From NCBI RefSeq assembly GCF_900110955.1, contig NZ_FOFR01000011.1, positions 1 through 64,000 on the forward strand: DNA of 64,000 bases, read 5' to 3'. A program made the position numbers and the translations under genes. The notes under the pieces were generated by a model, which was not told the DNA's origin, did no database searches, and saw only the letters and a list, made by a program, of their open reading frames with translations. Below, piece by piece: positions 36,891 to 45,487 of this stretch (its first letter is position 1; the number at the start of each line of letters is the position of its first letter). Source of the stretch: Lentzea xinjiangensis (GTDB lineage Bacteria > Actinomycetota > Actinomycetes > Mycobacteriales > Pseudonocardiaceae).

Positions 36891-38726
36891 TCACGACGGC
36901 GAGACCACCAGGTCGACGCCCAGCGCGCGGAGCTCGTCGGGATCACCGGGCCCGCCGATCACGTGCACGCCCGCGGACCGCAGCAACGGCACCATGAGGG
37001 CCAGCCCCTGGCGCGCCAGGCGTTCGGACGGCGGCCTGGCCAGCCGGACACCCCACACCGGGCTGCGCTCCACAGTGGACAGACCGGCGAACCCGCCGCC
37101 GAACTCGTGCAGCAGGACGTGCACGCCCATGTCGTGCAGCACCTCGAGGTTCTCCTCGCCGTCCGGCATCGCCCGCACGTCGAGCGCCAGGAACAGCGAC
37201 GAGGCGGGGAAGGCGCCGGCCCGCAACGCCGACCGCACGTGCGCCGCCAGGTCGGGGTCGCGCGACAGGTCGCGGGACAACCTGATCAGCACCGGCTCAC
37301 CGCGCGAGCACGCGTCCCGCAACACCATCCGGCCGAGGCGCGAGGCGAGGCCCAGCGCGTCGGCGTGGGCCACCACGTCGTCGTGCCGGGAGACGCCCCA
37401 CCGCAGCGAAGCCTCCAGGAACGCCCGCTCTCCCGAGACCCACGACACCGGCGCGTACTCCACGGAGATCTCGCCGTTCTCGAAGGCGCCGGGCATGGCC
37501 GCGATGCGCGCGAACCTGGCGCGGTCGGCGGCGTCGGCCTCGTGGTCGTAGATGCCCCACTGCCGCTTGCCACCGGTCTCGGCCCGCCGCAGCGTCGAAT
37601 GGGCGCGCCGCAGCACCGTCGTCGAGTCCACCCCGTGCCCGGCGGTGTGCACGAAGCCGATCGACGTGGACACCGCGACGCCCGCGCCCTCCAGGTACAC
37701 CGGCTCCGACAGCTCCTCGTCGATCATCGCCGCCAGCGCCGCGACGTCGGGGGAACCGTGGATCAGCACCACGAACTCGTCGCCGCCGACCCGTGCCACC
37801 ACGGCGTCCGGGAGCGCGGCCCGCAACCGCCGCGCCACCTCGACCAGCACGGCGTCCCCGGCCGCGTAGCCCAGACCGTCGTTGACGATCGTCAGGCTGT
37901 CGACGTCCAGGTAGCCCAGGGTGTGCGGCTCACCGGTCGCGAGCGCCGACTCCAGCTTGTCGGTGAACGAGGCGCGGTTCGGCAGGCCGGTCAGCAGGTC
38001 CGTCAGCGACTGGTGCCGCAGCCACTCGTGCAGCATGCGCTGCTCCGTGACGTCCTCGATCAGCGCGACGTGGAACTTGGGCAGGCCGTCGGACCCGCGC
38101 AGCACGGACAGCACCACGTTCGCCCACACCGTGTCGCCGTTGTCGCGGGTGAGCTCCCACTCGCGCCGGTCGCTGTCCACAGAGGACTCGATCATGCGCT
38201 CGCAGGCCGCGGCCAGAGCCGCCGCGTCCGCGTCGGTGAACAGGTCCTTGGGCATCTCCTCGTGGCCGAGGATCGCGGCCAGCGCCTCGTTCGCCTCCAC
38301 GACACCGCCGCGCAGGTCGAAGATCGCGATGCCGACCGCCGTCGACGCGAAGACCTGGGCGAACCGGGCCTCGCTGTCGTGCAGGTCGCGCTGCGCGTCC
38401 TCGACGGCCTTCAGCAACGCGTTCTTGACCTTCTCCTGCTCGGCGAACAACTGGTCGCGCGTCGCCCGCACGTACCCGGCCGCCAGCGCGCCGAGCACCT
38501 CGGGCGGGAACTCGGGCGCCAGCACCTCCAGCGTGCGGCGCAACGAGTCGGGCCCGGTGAAGCGCTTGCGCACGAGCCATTCGCCGATGGCCACCGCCGC
38601 CTGCCCGGCGCGAAGCCGGACGGCGTGCTCGTCGAGGTGCTGCGTGAGCTCCCGCCGCGACATCGGCGAGTACGCGCTCTCGATCAGAACAGCCGCCCAG
38701 CGCTGCGCCAGGGGAGAGGGGGCCAT
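36891..38726 (-). CDS. PAS-GGDEF protein with degenerate EAL domain
   Basis: 611 aa. Residues ~1-100 are a helical actinobacterial N-terminal region, ~115-225 a PAS domain (RFAQVFASTAVGIAIFDLRGGVVEANEALAAILG), ~235-385 a GGDEF domain with the intact motif VGGDEF near residues 313-318, and ~400-611 an EAL fold. The EAL part has lost its catalytic signature: EALLRW is EASLRW and DDFGTG is HEFGGG. So it may make cyclic di-GMP but should not hydrolyse it. ATG 38726 overlaps the methyltransferase stop (ATGA), which fixes the start. Confidence 0.88.
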   Translation of the reverse strand: MAPSPLAQRWAAVLIESAYSPMSRRELTQHLDEHAVRLRAGQAAVAIGEWLVRKRFTGPDSLRRTLEVLAPEFPPEVLGALAAGYVRATRDQLFAEQEKVKNALLKAVEDAQRDLHDSEARFAQVFASTAVGIAIFDLRGGVVEANEALAAILGHEEMPKDLFTDADAAALAAACERMIESSVDSDRREWELTRDNGDTVWANVVLSVLRGSDGLPKFHVALIEDVTEQRMLHEWLRHQSLTDLLTGLPNRASFTDKLESALATGEPHTLGYLDVDSLTIVNDGLGYAAGDAVLVEVARRLRAALPDAVVARVGGDEFVVLIHGSPDVAALAAMIDEELSEPVYLEGAGVAVSTSIGFVHTAGHGVDSTTVLRRAHSTLRRAETGGKRQWGIYDHEADAADRARFARIAAMPGAFENGEISVEYAPVSWVSGERAFLEASLRWGVSRHDDVVAHADALGLASRLGRMVLRDACSRGEPVLIRLSRDLSRDPDLAAHVRSALRAGAFPASSLFLALDVRAMPDGEENLEVLHDMGVHVLLHEFGGGFAGLSTVERSPVWGVRLARPPSERLARQGLALMVPLLRSAGVHVIGGPGDPDELRALGVDLVVSPS

Positions 38727-39526
38727 CAGGCTTTGCGGCCCACCGCGGCGTAGAGGTTCGCCTTCGACGGGTCCGCGCCGACGTCCTCCGGCGTCTCCGG
38801 CCGCCACTCGGGCGTGAAGACGATGCCGGGCTCCACGACCTCCGTGCCCGCCAGCATGTCCGCCACCTGGGCCTTGGTGCGCGGCGTGATCGGCTCCGCG
38901 GTCTTCGCGAAGATCTCCGCGCCGGCCGCCATGGCCGCCGGCATGCTGTCCGCGGTGAAGTGCGACAGGGCCAGGTACGAACCGGGCGAGAGCGCTTCCA
39001 CGTACCGGGACAGGACGCCCCACGGGTCGTCCGAGTCGGGGATGAACTGCAGGACCCCGACGACCAAGAGCCCCACGGGCCGGGAGAAGTCGAGCGACGA
39101 CGAGGCCTGCTGCACGACCTTCTCCGGCTCGCGCAGGTCGGCCAGCAGTGCCGTCACGCCGGGCTCGTCGGCGAGCATGAGCTCGGCGTGCGTGGTCGCG
39201 ACCGGTTCGAAGTCGACGTAGACGACCTTCGACTCCGGCGCGACCTCGTGCGCCACCTCGTGGACGTTGCCGACGGTCGGGATGCCCGAGCCGAGGTCGA
39301 GGAACTGCCGGATGCCGAGGCCGGCCAGCTCCAGGACGACCCGGCGCAGGTACGCGCGGTTGCGGCGCGCCATGTCCCGCACCGGCAGCACCTTGATCAG
39401 CGCTTCCGCCGTCGCCCGGTCGGCTTCGAAGTTGTGCCCGCCGCCGAGGAGGTAGTCGTAGATCCGAGCGGAACTCGGGACGTCGACGTTGACGCCTTCC
39501 GGAACCCAGCTGACTCGATCGACCAC
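38726..39526 (-). CDS. DUF574 SAM-dependent methyltransferase-like protein
   Basis: 266 aa of the actinobacterial DUF574/Methyltransf_19 family: PEGVNVDVPSSARIYDYLLGGGHNFEADR at the N-terminus and the SAM motif QFLDLGSGIPTVGNVHEVAHEVAP, then VVYVDFEPVA. The substrate of this large family is unknown. GTG 39526 has GAGAGG ~9 bases upstream. Its 4-base overlap with the GGDEF gene suggests a shared role in signalling. Confidence 0.88.
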   Translation of the reverse strand: MVDRVSWVPEGVNVDVPSSARIYDYLLGGGHNFEADRATAEALIKVLPVRDMARRNRAYLRRVVLELAGLGIRQFLDLGSGIPTVGNVHEVAHEVAPESKVVYVDFEPVATTHAELMLADEPGVTALLADLREPEKVVQQASSSLDFSRPVGLLVVGVLQFIPDSDDPWGVLSRYVEALSPGSYLALSHFTADSMPAAMAAGAEIFAKTAEPITPRTKAQVADMLAGTEVVEPGIVFTPEWRPETPEDVGADPSKANLYAAVGRKA

Positions 39527-39625
39527 AGCGGCACACCTCTCGCGACGCGAATTCTGAGCGTGCTCACCCTACTGGCGGCGATGATAGGCCGAACGAGCGA
39601 AATCCGGTCACGTGCGAATGGCCCG

Positions 39626-40069
39626 TCAGAGGATGAACCAATCGGTGCAACCACCGGCGAACCGGAACTTCACCGGTCCGCGTGGACCGCTCCCCATCAC
39701 GAACGTGCCCAGCTCGTCGACGGCCGAGGTCTCGTGCTCGCCGTTCGGTGTCACCAGCGTGACCGACCCGGACGCCGGTATCAGCTGACCGGTGATCCCC
39801 GCTGCCGACACCTCGACCTGCAACGTCACGCCGTTCGCGTCGAACACGAGCTGCCGCGCCGTCGTCGTGGCCCGCGCACGGGCGAACAGGGTGTCGTCCA
39901 GCACGGAGTCGTACGACGTGATCAGCAGCAGCTCCTCGTCGACGGTGCGCCAGGTGAACGCGGCCTTCGCGGCCTCGACGAACTCCGGCGGCACGTCGCC
40001 GGGAGGTGTGCTCACCGCGTCGCGCAAGGCGTCGAGCAGAACCTCGTCACTGTCCCAGTCGTGCCGCAC
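39626..40069 (-). CDS. Small unknown protein of the CHAT-subtilase-sigma locus
   Basis: 147 aa, no signal or membrane helix. The first half is helical (DSDEVLLDALRDAV; PPEFVEAAKAAFTWRTVDEEL). The second half looks like a beta-sandwich (VTLQVEVSAAGITGQLIPASGSVTLVTP) and ends in FRFAGGCTDWFIL. GTG 40069 is chosen because GGAGGAGG lies 8 bases upstream; GTG 40078 is too close. The start lies inside the 3' end of the sigma factor gene, so the two are co-translated. It could be an adaptor or an anti-sigma-like partner, but nothing proves that. Confidence 0.72.
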   Translation of the reverse strand: MRHDWDSDEVLLDALRDAVSTPPGDVPPEFVEAAKAAFTWRTVDEELLLITSYDSVLDDTLFARARATTTARQLVFDANGVTLQVEVSAAGITGQLIPASGSVTLVTPNGEHETSAVDELGTFVMGSGPRGPVKFRFAGGCTDWFIL

Positions 40070-40673
40070 CCAGCACACCTCCTCCCGTTCGCGACTTCAC
40101 CGGAGATCCCAGGAACGCGGCCACCGCGGCGGTCTTGCGCAGCTTCTGCAGGCACCGGATCCGCGTCGGGCCGATGCTGCCGACCGGCATCGCGAGCTCT
40201 TCGCTCACGACCTGGTAGCTCGGCGGCGGATCGGTCATCAGCTTGGTGAGCAACCGCTTGCACTGGTCCGTGAGCTCGGCGAACCCGTCGCGCAGCGCCT
40301 GGCGCCGCTCCACGGCCAGCAGGTCCGCCTCGACGTCCGCGTCCACCTGCTCCGACTCCAGCGCCTCGGACTCGGACAGCGGGTCGTACAGGTGCGTCCT
40401 CTGCTGCACGCGCAGCACGCGCAGGCACTCGTTGCGGGTCGTCGTCATGATCCAGCCGGGCAGGGCCTCCGGCTCGCGCAGCCGTCCGATCTGCTCCACG
40501 AGCCGCAGCCACAGCGTCTGGTTCACGTCGGACGCGTCCGCCGGGCGCAGCCGGTGCTTGTAGATCACCGACACCACTAGCGGCGTGTAACGGTCCACGA
40601 TCTCGTTCCACGCCGACTGGTCGCCCTCGGCCGCCGCGCTCACGAGCGCGGCGATCGGGGATCCAGAGGTCAC
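40047..40673 (-). CDS. ECF-type RNA polymerase sigma factor
   Basis: 208 aa. Region 2 is at residues ~25-90 (AWNEIVDRYTPLVVSVIYKHRLRPADASDVNQTLWLRLVEQIGRLREPEALPGWI) and region 4 at ~125-190 with the helix-turn-helix SYQVVSEELAMPVGSIGPTRIRCLQKLRK. GTG 40673 has AAGGAG 5 bases upstream. No classical anti-sigma factor gene (zinc-binding HxxxCxxC plus membrane helix) is next to it. It lies 54 bases after the subtilase gene and overlaps the small unknown gene, so all three should be one transcript. Confidence 0.9.
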   Translation of the reverse strand: MTSGSPIAALVSAAAEGDQSAWNEIVDRYTPLVVSVIYKHRLRPADASDVNQTLWLRLVEQIGRLREPEALPGWIMTTTRNECLRVLRVQQRTHLYDPLSESEALESEQVDADVEADLLAVERRQALRDGFAELTDQCKRLLTKLMTDPPPSYQVVSEELAMPVGSIGPTRIRCLQKLRKTAAVAAFLGSPVKSRTGGGVLGAARLGQ

Positions 40674-40727
40674 GTCGACTCCTTGCGGTCACAACTTGCG
40701 GAGGCCGAGGTCGCTCCCCAGATACAA

Positions 40728-41927
40728 CTACTTGATGAGAACACCGTAACCGGGGTGGAACACCGCGCCGGTCAGCAGCTTGTCCCGCGCCTGAGCCGCG
40801 GTGCTGCCGTCGGCGACCATCGTCGCGGCGATCCGGCCGGTGACCAGCGGCGCCGCGAACGACGTGCCGTACCAGTACGCCCACAGCGCGAACGGGGTCG
40901 CGGAAGGTTCGCCGGGTAGCTGCCACCGGCCCTTGAGGTAGGTCGAGGCCCGGTTGCCGATCGCGCACGCGTCGACCCAGTGGCCCCAGTTCGAGTACGA
41001 CGCGGGAACCACGGAGCCGTCCTGGTTCTGCTCGGCGGCGGCGACGGCGGTGACGCGGGGCAGCGCGGCGGGCCAGCTCGGCCGCTGCGTGCCCTGGTTG
41101 CCGGCCGAGCCGACCACGACGACGTCCGCGGGCAGCTCGTCGACGACGCGCCGCAGCGGTTCCGACGCCACGTCGTCCGCGGTGAAGCAGCCCAGCGACA
41201 GGTTGAGCAGGTGGATCTTCTTCCGGCCCAGCTCGGAAATCTTGAGGCAGAGCCGCTCCTCGTCACCGAACCCGTTCTCGTCGAGCGCGACCTCGGGGTC
41301 GAACGTGACGCCGGGCGCCGCGTTCTGGATCACGCCGGCGACGAACGTGCCGTGCCCGCCCTGCAACGCGAAGAGGTCGCCGCCGCTGTAGGCGGGGTCG
41401 ACGTCGTCCGCCTCCTTGGCGTAGCGCTCGGCGAACCAGCCGGCGTGGTCGCTGTCGGCGCCGGAGGAGATGCCGGTGTCGACGATGCCGACCCGCACCT
41501 CGCGGAGGCGGTCGTCCGCCTCGGGCGTGGACATCGGGTCGGCCGGGCGGGGCCGGTCGCCGGGGTTGCCCATGACGAGGCCGCCGTGGCCCACGACCAC
41601 GTGGTGCGGCTGCACGAGCGGCACGCGCTGGCCTGGCCAGTTCCGCGGGTCGCGCAGCAGGCGGACGATGCGCGGGACGTCCTCGGCGTTGTTCGGCAGC
41701 AGCAGCCTGGCCATTCCGGCGAATCCGTCGCCGGGCCGGGTGACGATGTTGTTTTCCCGCAGTTTCTCGGCCACGCGTTGTTGGTCTTCGGTCCCGACGA
41801 GCAGCTGGCCGGGACGATAAAGGAATTCACGTCCGCGTTCGGCGTGCAGACTGATGTTCTTGTCCTCGGCGATGAGCTGCAGGAAAGCTCTTTGGTAAAG
41901 CTCCGCGCTTTCAGGCGTTTTCGACAC
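40728..41927 (-). CDS. Cytoplasmic subtilisin-like serine protease (S8 family)
   Basis: 399 aa. The catalytic triad is complete: Asp150 (VGIVDTGIS), His192 (GGHGTFVAGV) and Ser356 (GTSFAAPLVTG); the oxyanion Asn is in GSAGNQG. Residues ~1-145 form a non-catalytic N-terminal region (GQLLVGTEDQQRVAEKLRENN) and there is no signal peptide or anchor, so it should act in the cytoplasm. GTG 41927 is 5 bases after TGAGG; GTG 41930 is an alternative. It is divergent from the TPR-CHAT gene across 77 bp and leads the sigma factor transcript. Family genes of this kind are seen near CHAT proteins in actinobacteria. Confidence 0.9.
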   Translation of the reverse strand: MSKTPESAELYQRAFLQLIAEDKNISLHAERGREFLYRPGQLLVGTEDQQRVAEKLRENNIVTRPGDGFAGMARLLLPNNAEDVPRIVRLLRDPRNWPGQRVPLVQPHHVVVGHGGLVMGNPGDRPRPADPMSTPEADDRLREVRVGIVDTGISSGADSDHAGWFAERYAKEADDVDPAYSGGDLFALQGGHGTFVAGVIQNAAPGVTFDPEVALDENGFGDEERLCLKISELGRKKIHLLNLSLGCFTADDVASEPLRRVVDELPADVVVVGSAGNQGTQRPSWPAALPRVTAVAAAEQNQDGSVVPASYSNWGHWVDACAIGNRASTYLKGRWQLPGEPSATPFALWAYWYGTSFAAPLVTGRIAATMVADGSTAAQARDKLLTGAVFHPGYGVLIK

Positions 41928-41967
41928 CACGGCCTCACTAAAGCAGCGTTGACGGACACCCCGACCG

Positions 41968-41981
41968 AGCTTGATCAAGCT
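41968..41981. promoter_or_regulatory. 14-bp perfect palindrome between subtilase and CHAT genes
   Basis: AGCTTGATCAAGCT is self-complementary and sits in the 77-bp divergent gap, covering the -35 box of the CHAT promoter. Its symmetry and place suggest an operator for a dimeric regulator of one or both genes. Confidence 0.55.
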
Positions 41982-41998
41982 ACCACAACGGATAAAGT
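41971..41998 (+). promoter_or_regulatory. Predicted leaderless promoter of the TPR-CHAT gene
   Basis: -35 TTGATC (41971-41976), a 16-base spacer and -10 TAAAGT (41993-41998). The expected start, seven bases after the -10, is 42005, exactly the GTG start codon, and no ribosome binding site is present. So the transcript is predicted to be leaderless. Confidence 0.6.
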
Positions 41999-42004
41999 GT
42001 CGCC

Positions 42005-44593
42005 GTGACCGATTTTTGTGCGGAAGACGCGCTGGTGGCCAGGCAGCGCAACCCCCGCGAGGCCGTGGAGATGGCCCGCGCGGTGCTCCGCACGACGGAA
42101 GACCGCTCGGAACGGTCCACCGCCGAGCGCGCGATCGGTCTCGCGTTGCGCGAGATGCACGACTTCGGTGGCGCGGCCCGGCACCTGCGCCGCTCGATCC
42201 GGATCGCCTCCGACGCCTCGCTGCCCCGGCTGGCCGCGCTGGGGCAGATGAGTCTCGCGTGGGTGCTCGCCTACACGGGCAAGCACCGGCAGGCGTTGAA
42301 GGCGCTGGACGACGCGATGCCGGAACTGACCGGCGCGGACGCGGTGGCCGCGCTGATGCAGCGCGGCGTCGTCTTCCACTACCTGACCCGCTACGACGAC
42401 GCCCAGCGCGACTACACCGCGGCCATCGCCGGCGCACGTCGCGTCGGGGACCGGCTCGTCGAAGCGCGCGCTTTGAACAACCGCGGGCTCGTGCGCGCGT
42501 ACGTGGGCGACATGCGCGAGGCGTCGGCGGACTTCGAGCGGGCGGCCTCGTTGCTCGGTGAGCTCGGCCAGGAGCTCGGCGTCGCGGACGTGCACTGGAA
42601 CGCCGGCATCATGGCGACGCGCGGCGGTGACGTGCCCGCCGCGCTGACGTTGTTCGACAAGGCGGAGGAGGTGTACCGCCGGCTCGATGTGCTGCGCCCG
42701 GTGCTGCTCGTGAACCGGCTGGAGCTGCTCGTCTCGGTGCCGCTGCTGGACGAGGCGCGGGCCGCGGCCGACCGCGCGATCACCGAGCTGAAGGCGTTGC
42801 AGAACCCGCTGGGCGTCTCGGAGGCGCTGTACTTCCGCGCCAGGATCGCCCTGCTGGACGACGACCCCGACGCGGCGAACGCGTTCGCCGCGGAGGCGCG
42901 CCGCCGGTTCCGGCGCGAGCAGCGCCCGCTCTGGGCGGCCGGTGCGCGCTACCTGGAGCTGCACGCCGCCGTGCTGCGCGGGGACCGGTCCCGGCCGTTG
43001 CGGCTGGCCCTGTCGCGGGTCGCCGCCGAGCTCGACTCGGTGGACTGGCGGCTGCCCGCGCTGGAGGCCCGCATCGACGCCGGTCTGGTGGCCGCCGACC
43101 TCGGACATCGGGTCCGCGCCGTGGCCGAGCTGTCGATGGCCGCCGCCGCACGCCGTCGCGGTCCGGCGGGGTTGCGCGTGCGGGGCTGGTACGCGGAGGC
43201 GTTGCGGCGCAAGCTCTCCGGCGACGTCCGCGGCACCTCGTCGGCGTTGCGGCGGGGGATCGGGCTGCTGGACGAGTACCGGGTGTCGCTGGGCGCGGCC
43301 GAGCTGCGCGCCTCGACCGGTGTGCAGGGCCAGGCCCTGGCGCTGGAGGGCCTGCGGCTGGCCGTCGCCTCCGGCAACGCGGCGCGGGTGCTGTCGTGGA
43401 CCGAGAGCTGGCGGGCCGGGGCGTTGCGGATGAAGTCCGCGTCCCCGCCCGACGACCCCCGGCTCGAGGACGCCCTGGCGTCGTTGCGCGCGGTGGCGGC
43501 GGACGTGGAGTCCGCCGTGCTGGCGGGAAAGCCCGCCGGCGCCCTGCGCGCCAAGCTGGTCCGCGCCGAGCAGCGCGTCCGCGACCTCACCCGGCAGATG
43601 TCGGGCGAGGTCGCGATGGTCAAACCGCCCTCGGTCCCCTCGCTGGCCTCGGCACTGGGCTCGGCGGCGTTGATCGAGTTCGTCGAGTACGACGGCTCGT
43701 TGTCGGCCGTCGTCCTGGCCGGTGGGCGCGCGTCGCTGCACGCGCTGGGGCCGGTCGAGGGCGTGGTCCGCGAGATCCGCCTGCTGCGCTTCGCCCTGCA
43801 CCGCCTGGTCACGTTGCCGCCGGAGCTGCCGAACGCGGCCGTGGCCCGCTCGTCGGCTGCGCACGCCGCCGCGCTGCTGGCCCGCCGCCTGCTGGAGCCG
43901 CTGGCGTCCAGGGTCGACGGCCGTCCGCTGGTCGTCGTGCCGACCGGTGCGCTGAACGGCCTGCCGTGGGCCGTGGTGAACCGCCAGGTGACCGTCGCGC
44001 CCTCGGCCGCGGTGTGGCTGCGCGCTCGGTCGGTGCCGGACGCGGCGGGGGAGGCGGTGCTGGCCGCCGGTCCGCGGATGGCCGCGGCGCCCGCCGAGAT
44101 CAAGGCCATCAGCGCGCACGTGCCGGGTCGTGTCCTCGTTGACGCGGAAGCGACCGTGAGCGCCGTCTCGTCCGCCATGGACGGTGCCGCGCTCGCCCAC
44201 ATCGCCGCGCACGGCTCGTTCCGCGTCGACAACCCGCTGTTCTCCGCCCTGGAGCTGGCGGACGGGCCGTTGACCGTCTACGACATCGAACGGCTGCGCC
44301 GGCCGCCGACCCGGGTGGTGCTGTCGGCCTGCGACACCGGTCAGTCGGCGGTCCGGCCCGGTGACGAGCTGATGGGGTTCACGGCCGCGCTGCTGGGGCT
44401 CGGCACCCGCACGTTGATCGCGCCCGTGGTGCCGGTGCCGACCGACGGCACCGCGCCGGTGATGGTGGAGCTGCACCAGAAGCTCGCCGCCGGGCTGGCT
44501 CCGGCCGAGGCGCTGGCGGCGGTGCAGCGGGCAGCGGGCGACGACGCCGCTTACGCCGCCGCCGTCGGGTTCGTGTGCTTCGGCGCCGGGTGA
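42005..44593 (+). CDS. TPR-CHAT caspase-like protein
   Basis: 862 aa. Residues ~1-400 are tetratricopeptide-like helical repeats (ERAIGLALREMHDFGGAARHLRRSIRIA; RVGDRLVEARALNNRGLVRAYVGDMREASADFERAASLL). Residues ~560-862 are a CHAT domain, a caspase-related cysteine protease fold, with the catalytic His736 (IAAHGSF) and Cys776 (VLSACDTG) both present. The TPR part probably senses a partner and gates the protease. No signal peptide; cytoplasmic. Divergent from the S8 protease-sigma-unknown operon, with which it probably forms one system. Known CHAT proteases cut specific proteins in conflict or stress responses; the target here is unknown. Confidence 0.9.
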   Translation: MTDFCAEDALVARQRNPREAVEMARAVLRTTEDRSERSTAERAIGLALREMHDFGGAARHLRRSIRIASDASLPRLAALGQMSLAWVLAYTGKHRQALKALDDAMPELTGADAVAALMQRGVVFHYLTRYDDAQRDYTAAIAGARRVGDRLVEARALNNRGLVRAYVGDMREASADFERAASLLGELGQELGVADVHWNAGIMATRGGDVPAALTLFDKAEEVYRRLDVLRPVLLVNRLELLVSVPLLDEARAAADRAITELKALQNPLGVSEALYFRARIALLDDDPDAANAFAAEARRRFRREQRPLWAAGARYLELHAAVLRGDRSRPLRLALSRVAAELDSVDWRLPALEARIDAGLVAADLGHRVRAVAELSMAAAARRRGPAGLRVRGWYAEALRRKLSGDVRGTSSALRRGIGLLDEYRVSLGAAELRASTGVQGQALALEGLRLAVASGNAARVLSWTESWRAGALRMKSASPPDDPRLEDALASLRAVAADVESAVLAGKPAGALRAKLVRAEQRVRDLTRQMSGEVAMVKPPSVPSLASALGSAALIEFVEYDGSLSAVVLAGGRASLHALGPVEGVVREIRLLRFALHRLVTLPPELPNAAVARSSAAHAAALLARRLLEPLASRVDGRPLVVVPTGALNGLPWAVVNRQVTVAPSAAVWLRARSVPDAAGEAVLAAGPRMAAAPAEIKAISAHVPGRVLVDAEATVSAVSSAMDGAALAHIAAHGSFRVDNPLFSALELADGPLTVYDIERLRRPPTRVVLSACDTGQSAVRPGDELMGFTAALLGLGTRTLIAPVVPVPTDGTAPVMVELHQKLAAGLAPAEALAAVQRAAGDDAAYAAAVGFVCFGAG

Positions 44594-45367
44594 TCAGCCC
44601 GCTTCGGCGGGATGCCGGTGCAGCGCGGTGGCGGCGTCGCAGCGGAACTCGCTGACCGGCACCTTCGACCGGTCGGGGAACCAGAGGTCGACCTCGCCGG
44701 TGGCCGTCCTCACCGCGAACTGGCACTCGAGCTCGCCCCGGTCCGTGGAACCGGCGGCGACGGCGACCACGGAGTCACGCACGGCGACGTCGAGCGTCGG
44801 CGGGTTGACCACCGGCGGGGGCAGCGCCGCCTGGATCGCCGCGCGCACCTCGTTCTCGGCGGGCGCCGGCGGGAGTGCTTCGAGGGTGCGCCGCACCACG
44901 TCCCCCATGGTGCTGGGCAAGCCCTTGCGCGGGACCGGCGGTGGGGTGAGCGCGGCGGCGCCCGGCGGGCAGGCGACGCGGTCCGGGTGGCCGTCGACCA
45001 GACCGTAGTAGTCGAACTCCATGCGGTAGCAGGCCGTGATGGCGTCGCGGTGGGTGAACCAGGCGGAGTACGCGTCGTGGTGGATGCGGATGACCAGCCG
45101 CACGCTCGGTCTCGTCGTGTCGGCGAGGCGGTCGCCGATGTCGGAGTACTCGAGCACGTCGGAGCTGCCGCACAGGCTGTAGCGGTCCTGCAGGCGGCGG
45201 GCGAACCCGGCGGCGTCTGCCGGCATCGGGTACTTGGCGAGGCATTCGGCCGTGCGCTCGGCGTCGGCGTCCGTGTACGAGCTGCCTTCCGGCCGCGTGG
45301 CGAAGTACCCCGCCACCCCCGCGACGAGCGCGACCGTCGTCAAAGCCACGATCCCCCAAGGCTTCAT
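44594..45367 (-). CDS. Membrane-anchored hypothetical protein
   Basis: 257 aa with an N-terminal membrane helix (residues ~4-22, GIVALTTVALVAGVAGYFA) and an exported body with several cysteines (ECLAKYP, YSLCGSS, TACYRMEF, VACPPG, ELECQF, FRCDAA). A Pro-rich stretch (TPPPVPRKGLP) divides it. Its stop codon directly abuts that of the CHAT gene, so the two are convergent with no gap. Family not recognised. Confidence 0.7.
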   Translation of the reverse strand: MKPWGIVALTTVALVAGVAGYFATRPEGSSYTDADAERTAECLAKYPMPADAAGFARRLQDRYSLCGSSDVLEYSDIGDRLADTTRPSVRLVIRIHHDAYSAWFTHRDAITACYRMEFDYYGLVDGHPDRVACPPGAAALTPPPVPRKGLPSTMGDVVRRTLEALPPAPAENEVRAAIQAALPPPVVNPPTLDVAVRDSVVAVAAGSTDRGELECQFAVRTATGEVDLWFPDRSKVPVSEFRCDAATALHRHPAEAG

Positions 45368-45487
45368 GCCGGTGACGTTAGCGCCGCGCCGGTCCGGGGC
45401 GCACGAGTAGTCGTACTCAGGTGGCCCGGGGTTCGCCGGCGCCGGAGGACGCCGTCACCGCCGGACGACCTGCTCGGCCCCGGGTCC

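Noticed and set aside
38727..39536. N-terminal extension of the PAS-GGDEF protein
   Set aside because: The frame is open, but it covers the DUF574 methyltransferase gene in another frame and is low-complexity; ATG 38726 with its ATGA overlap is a better start.
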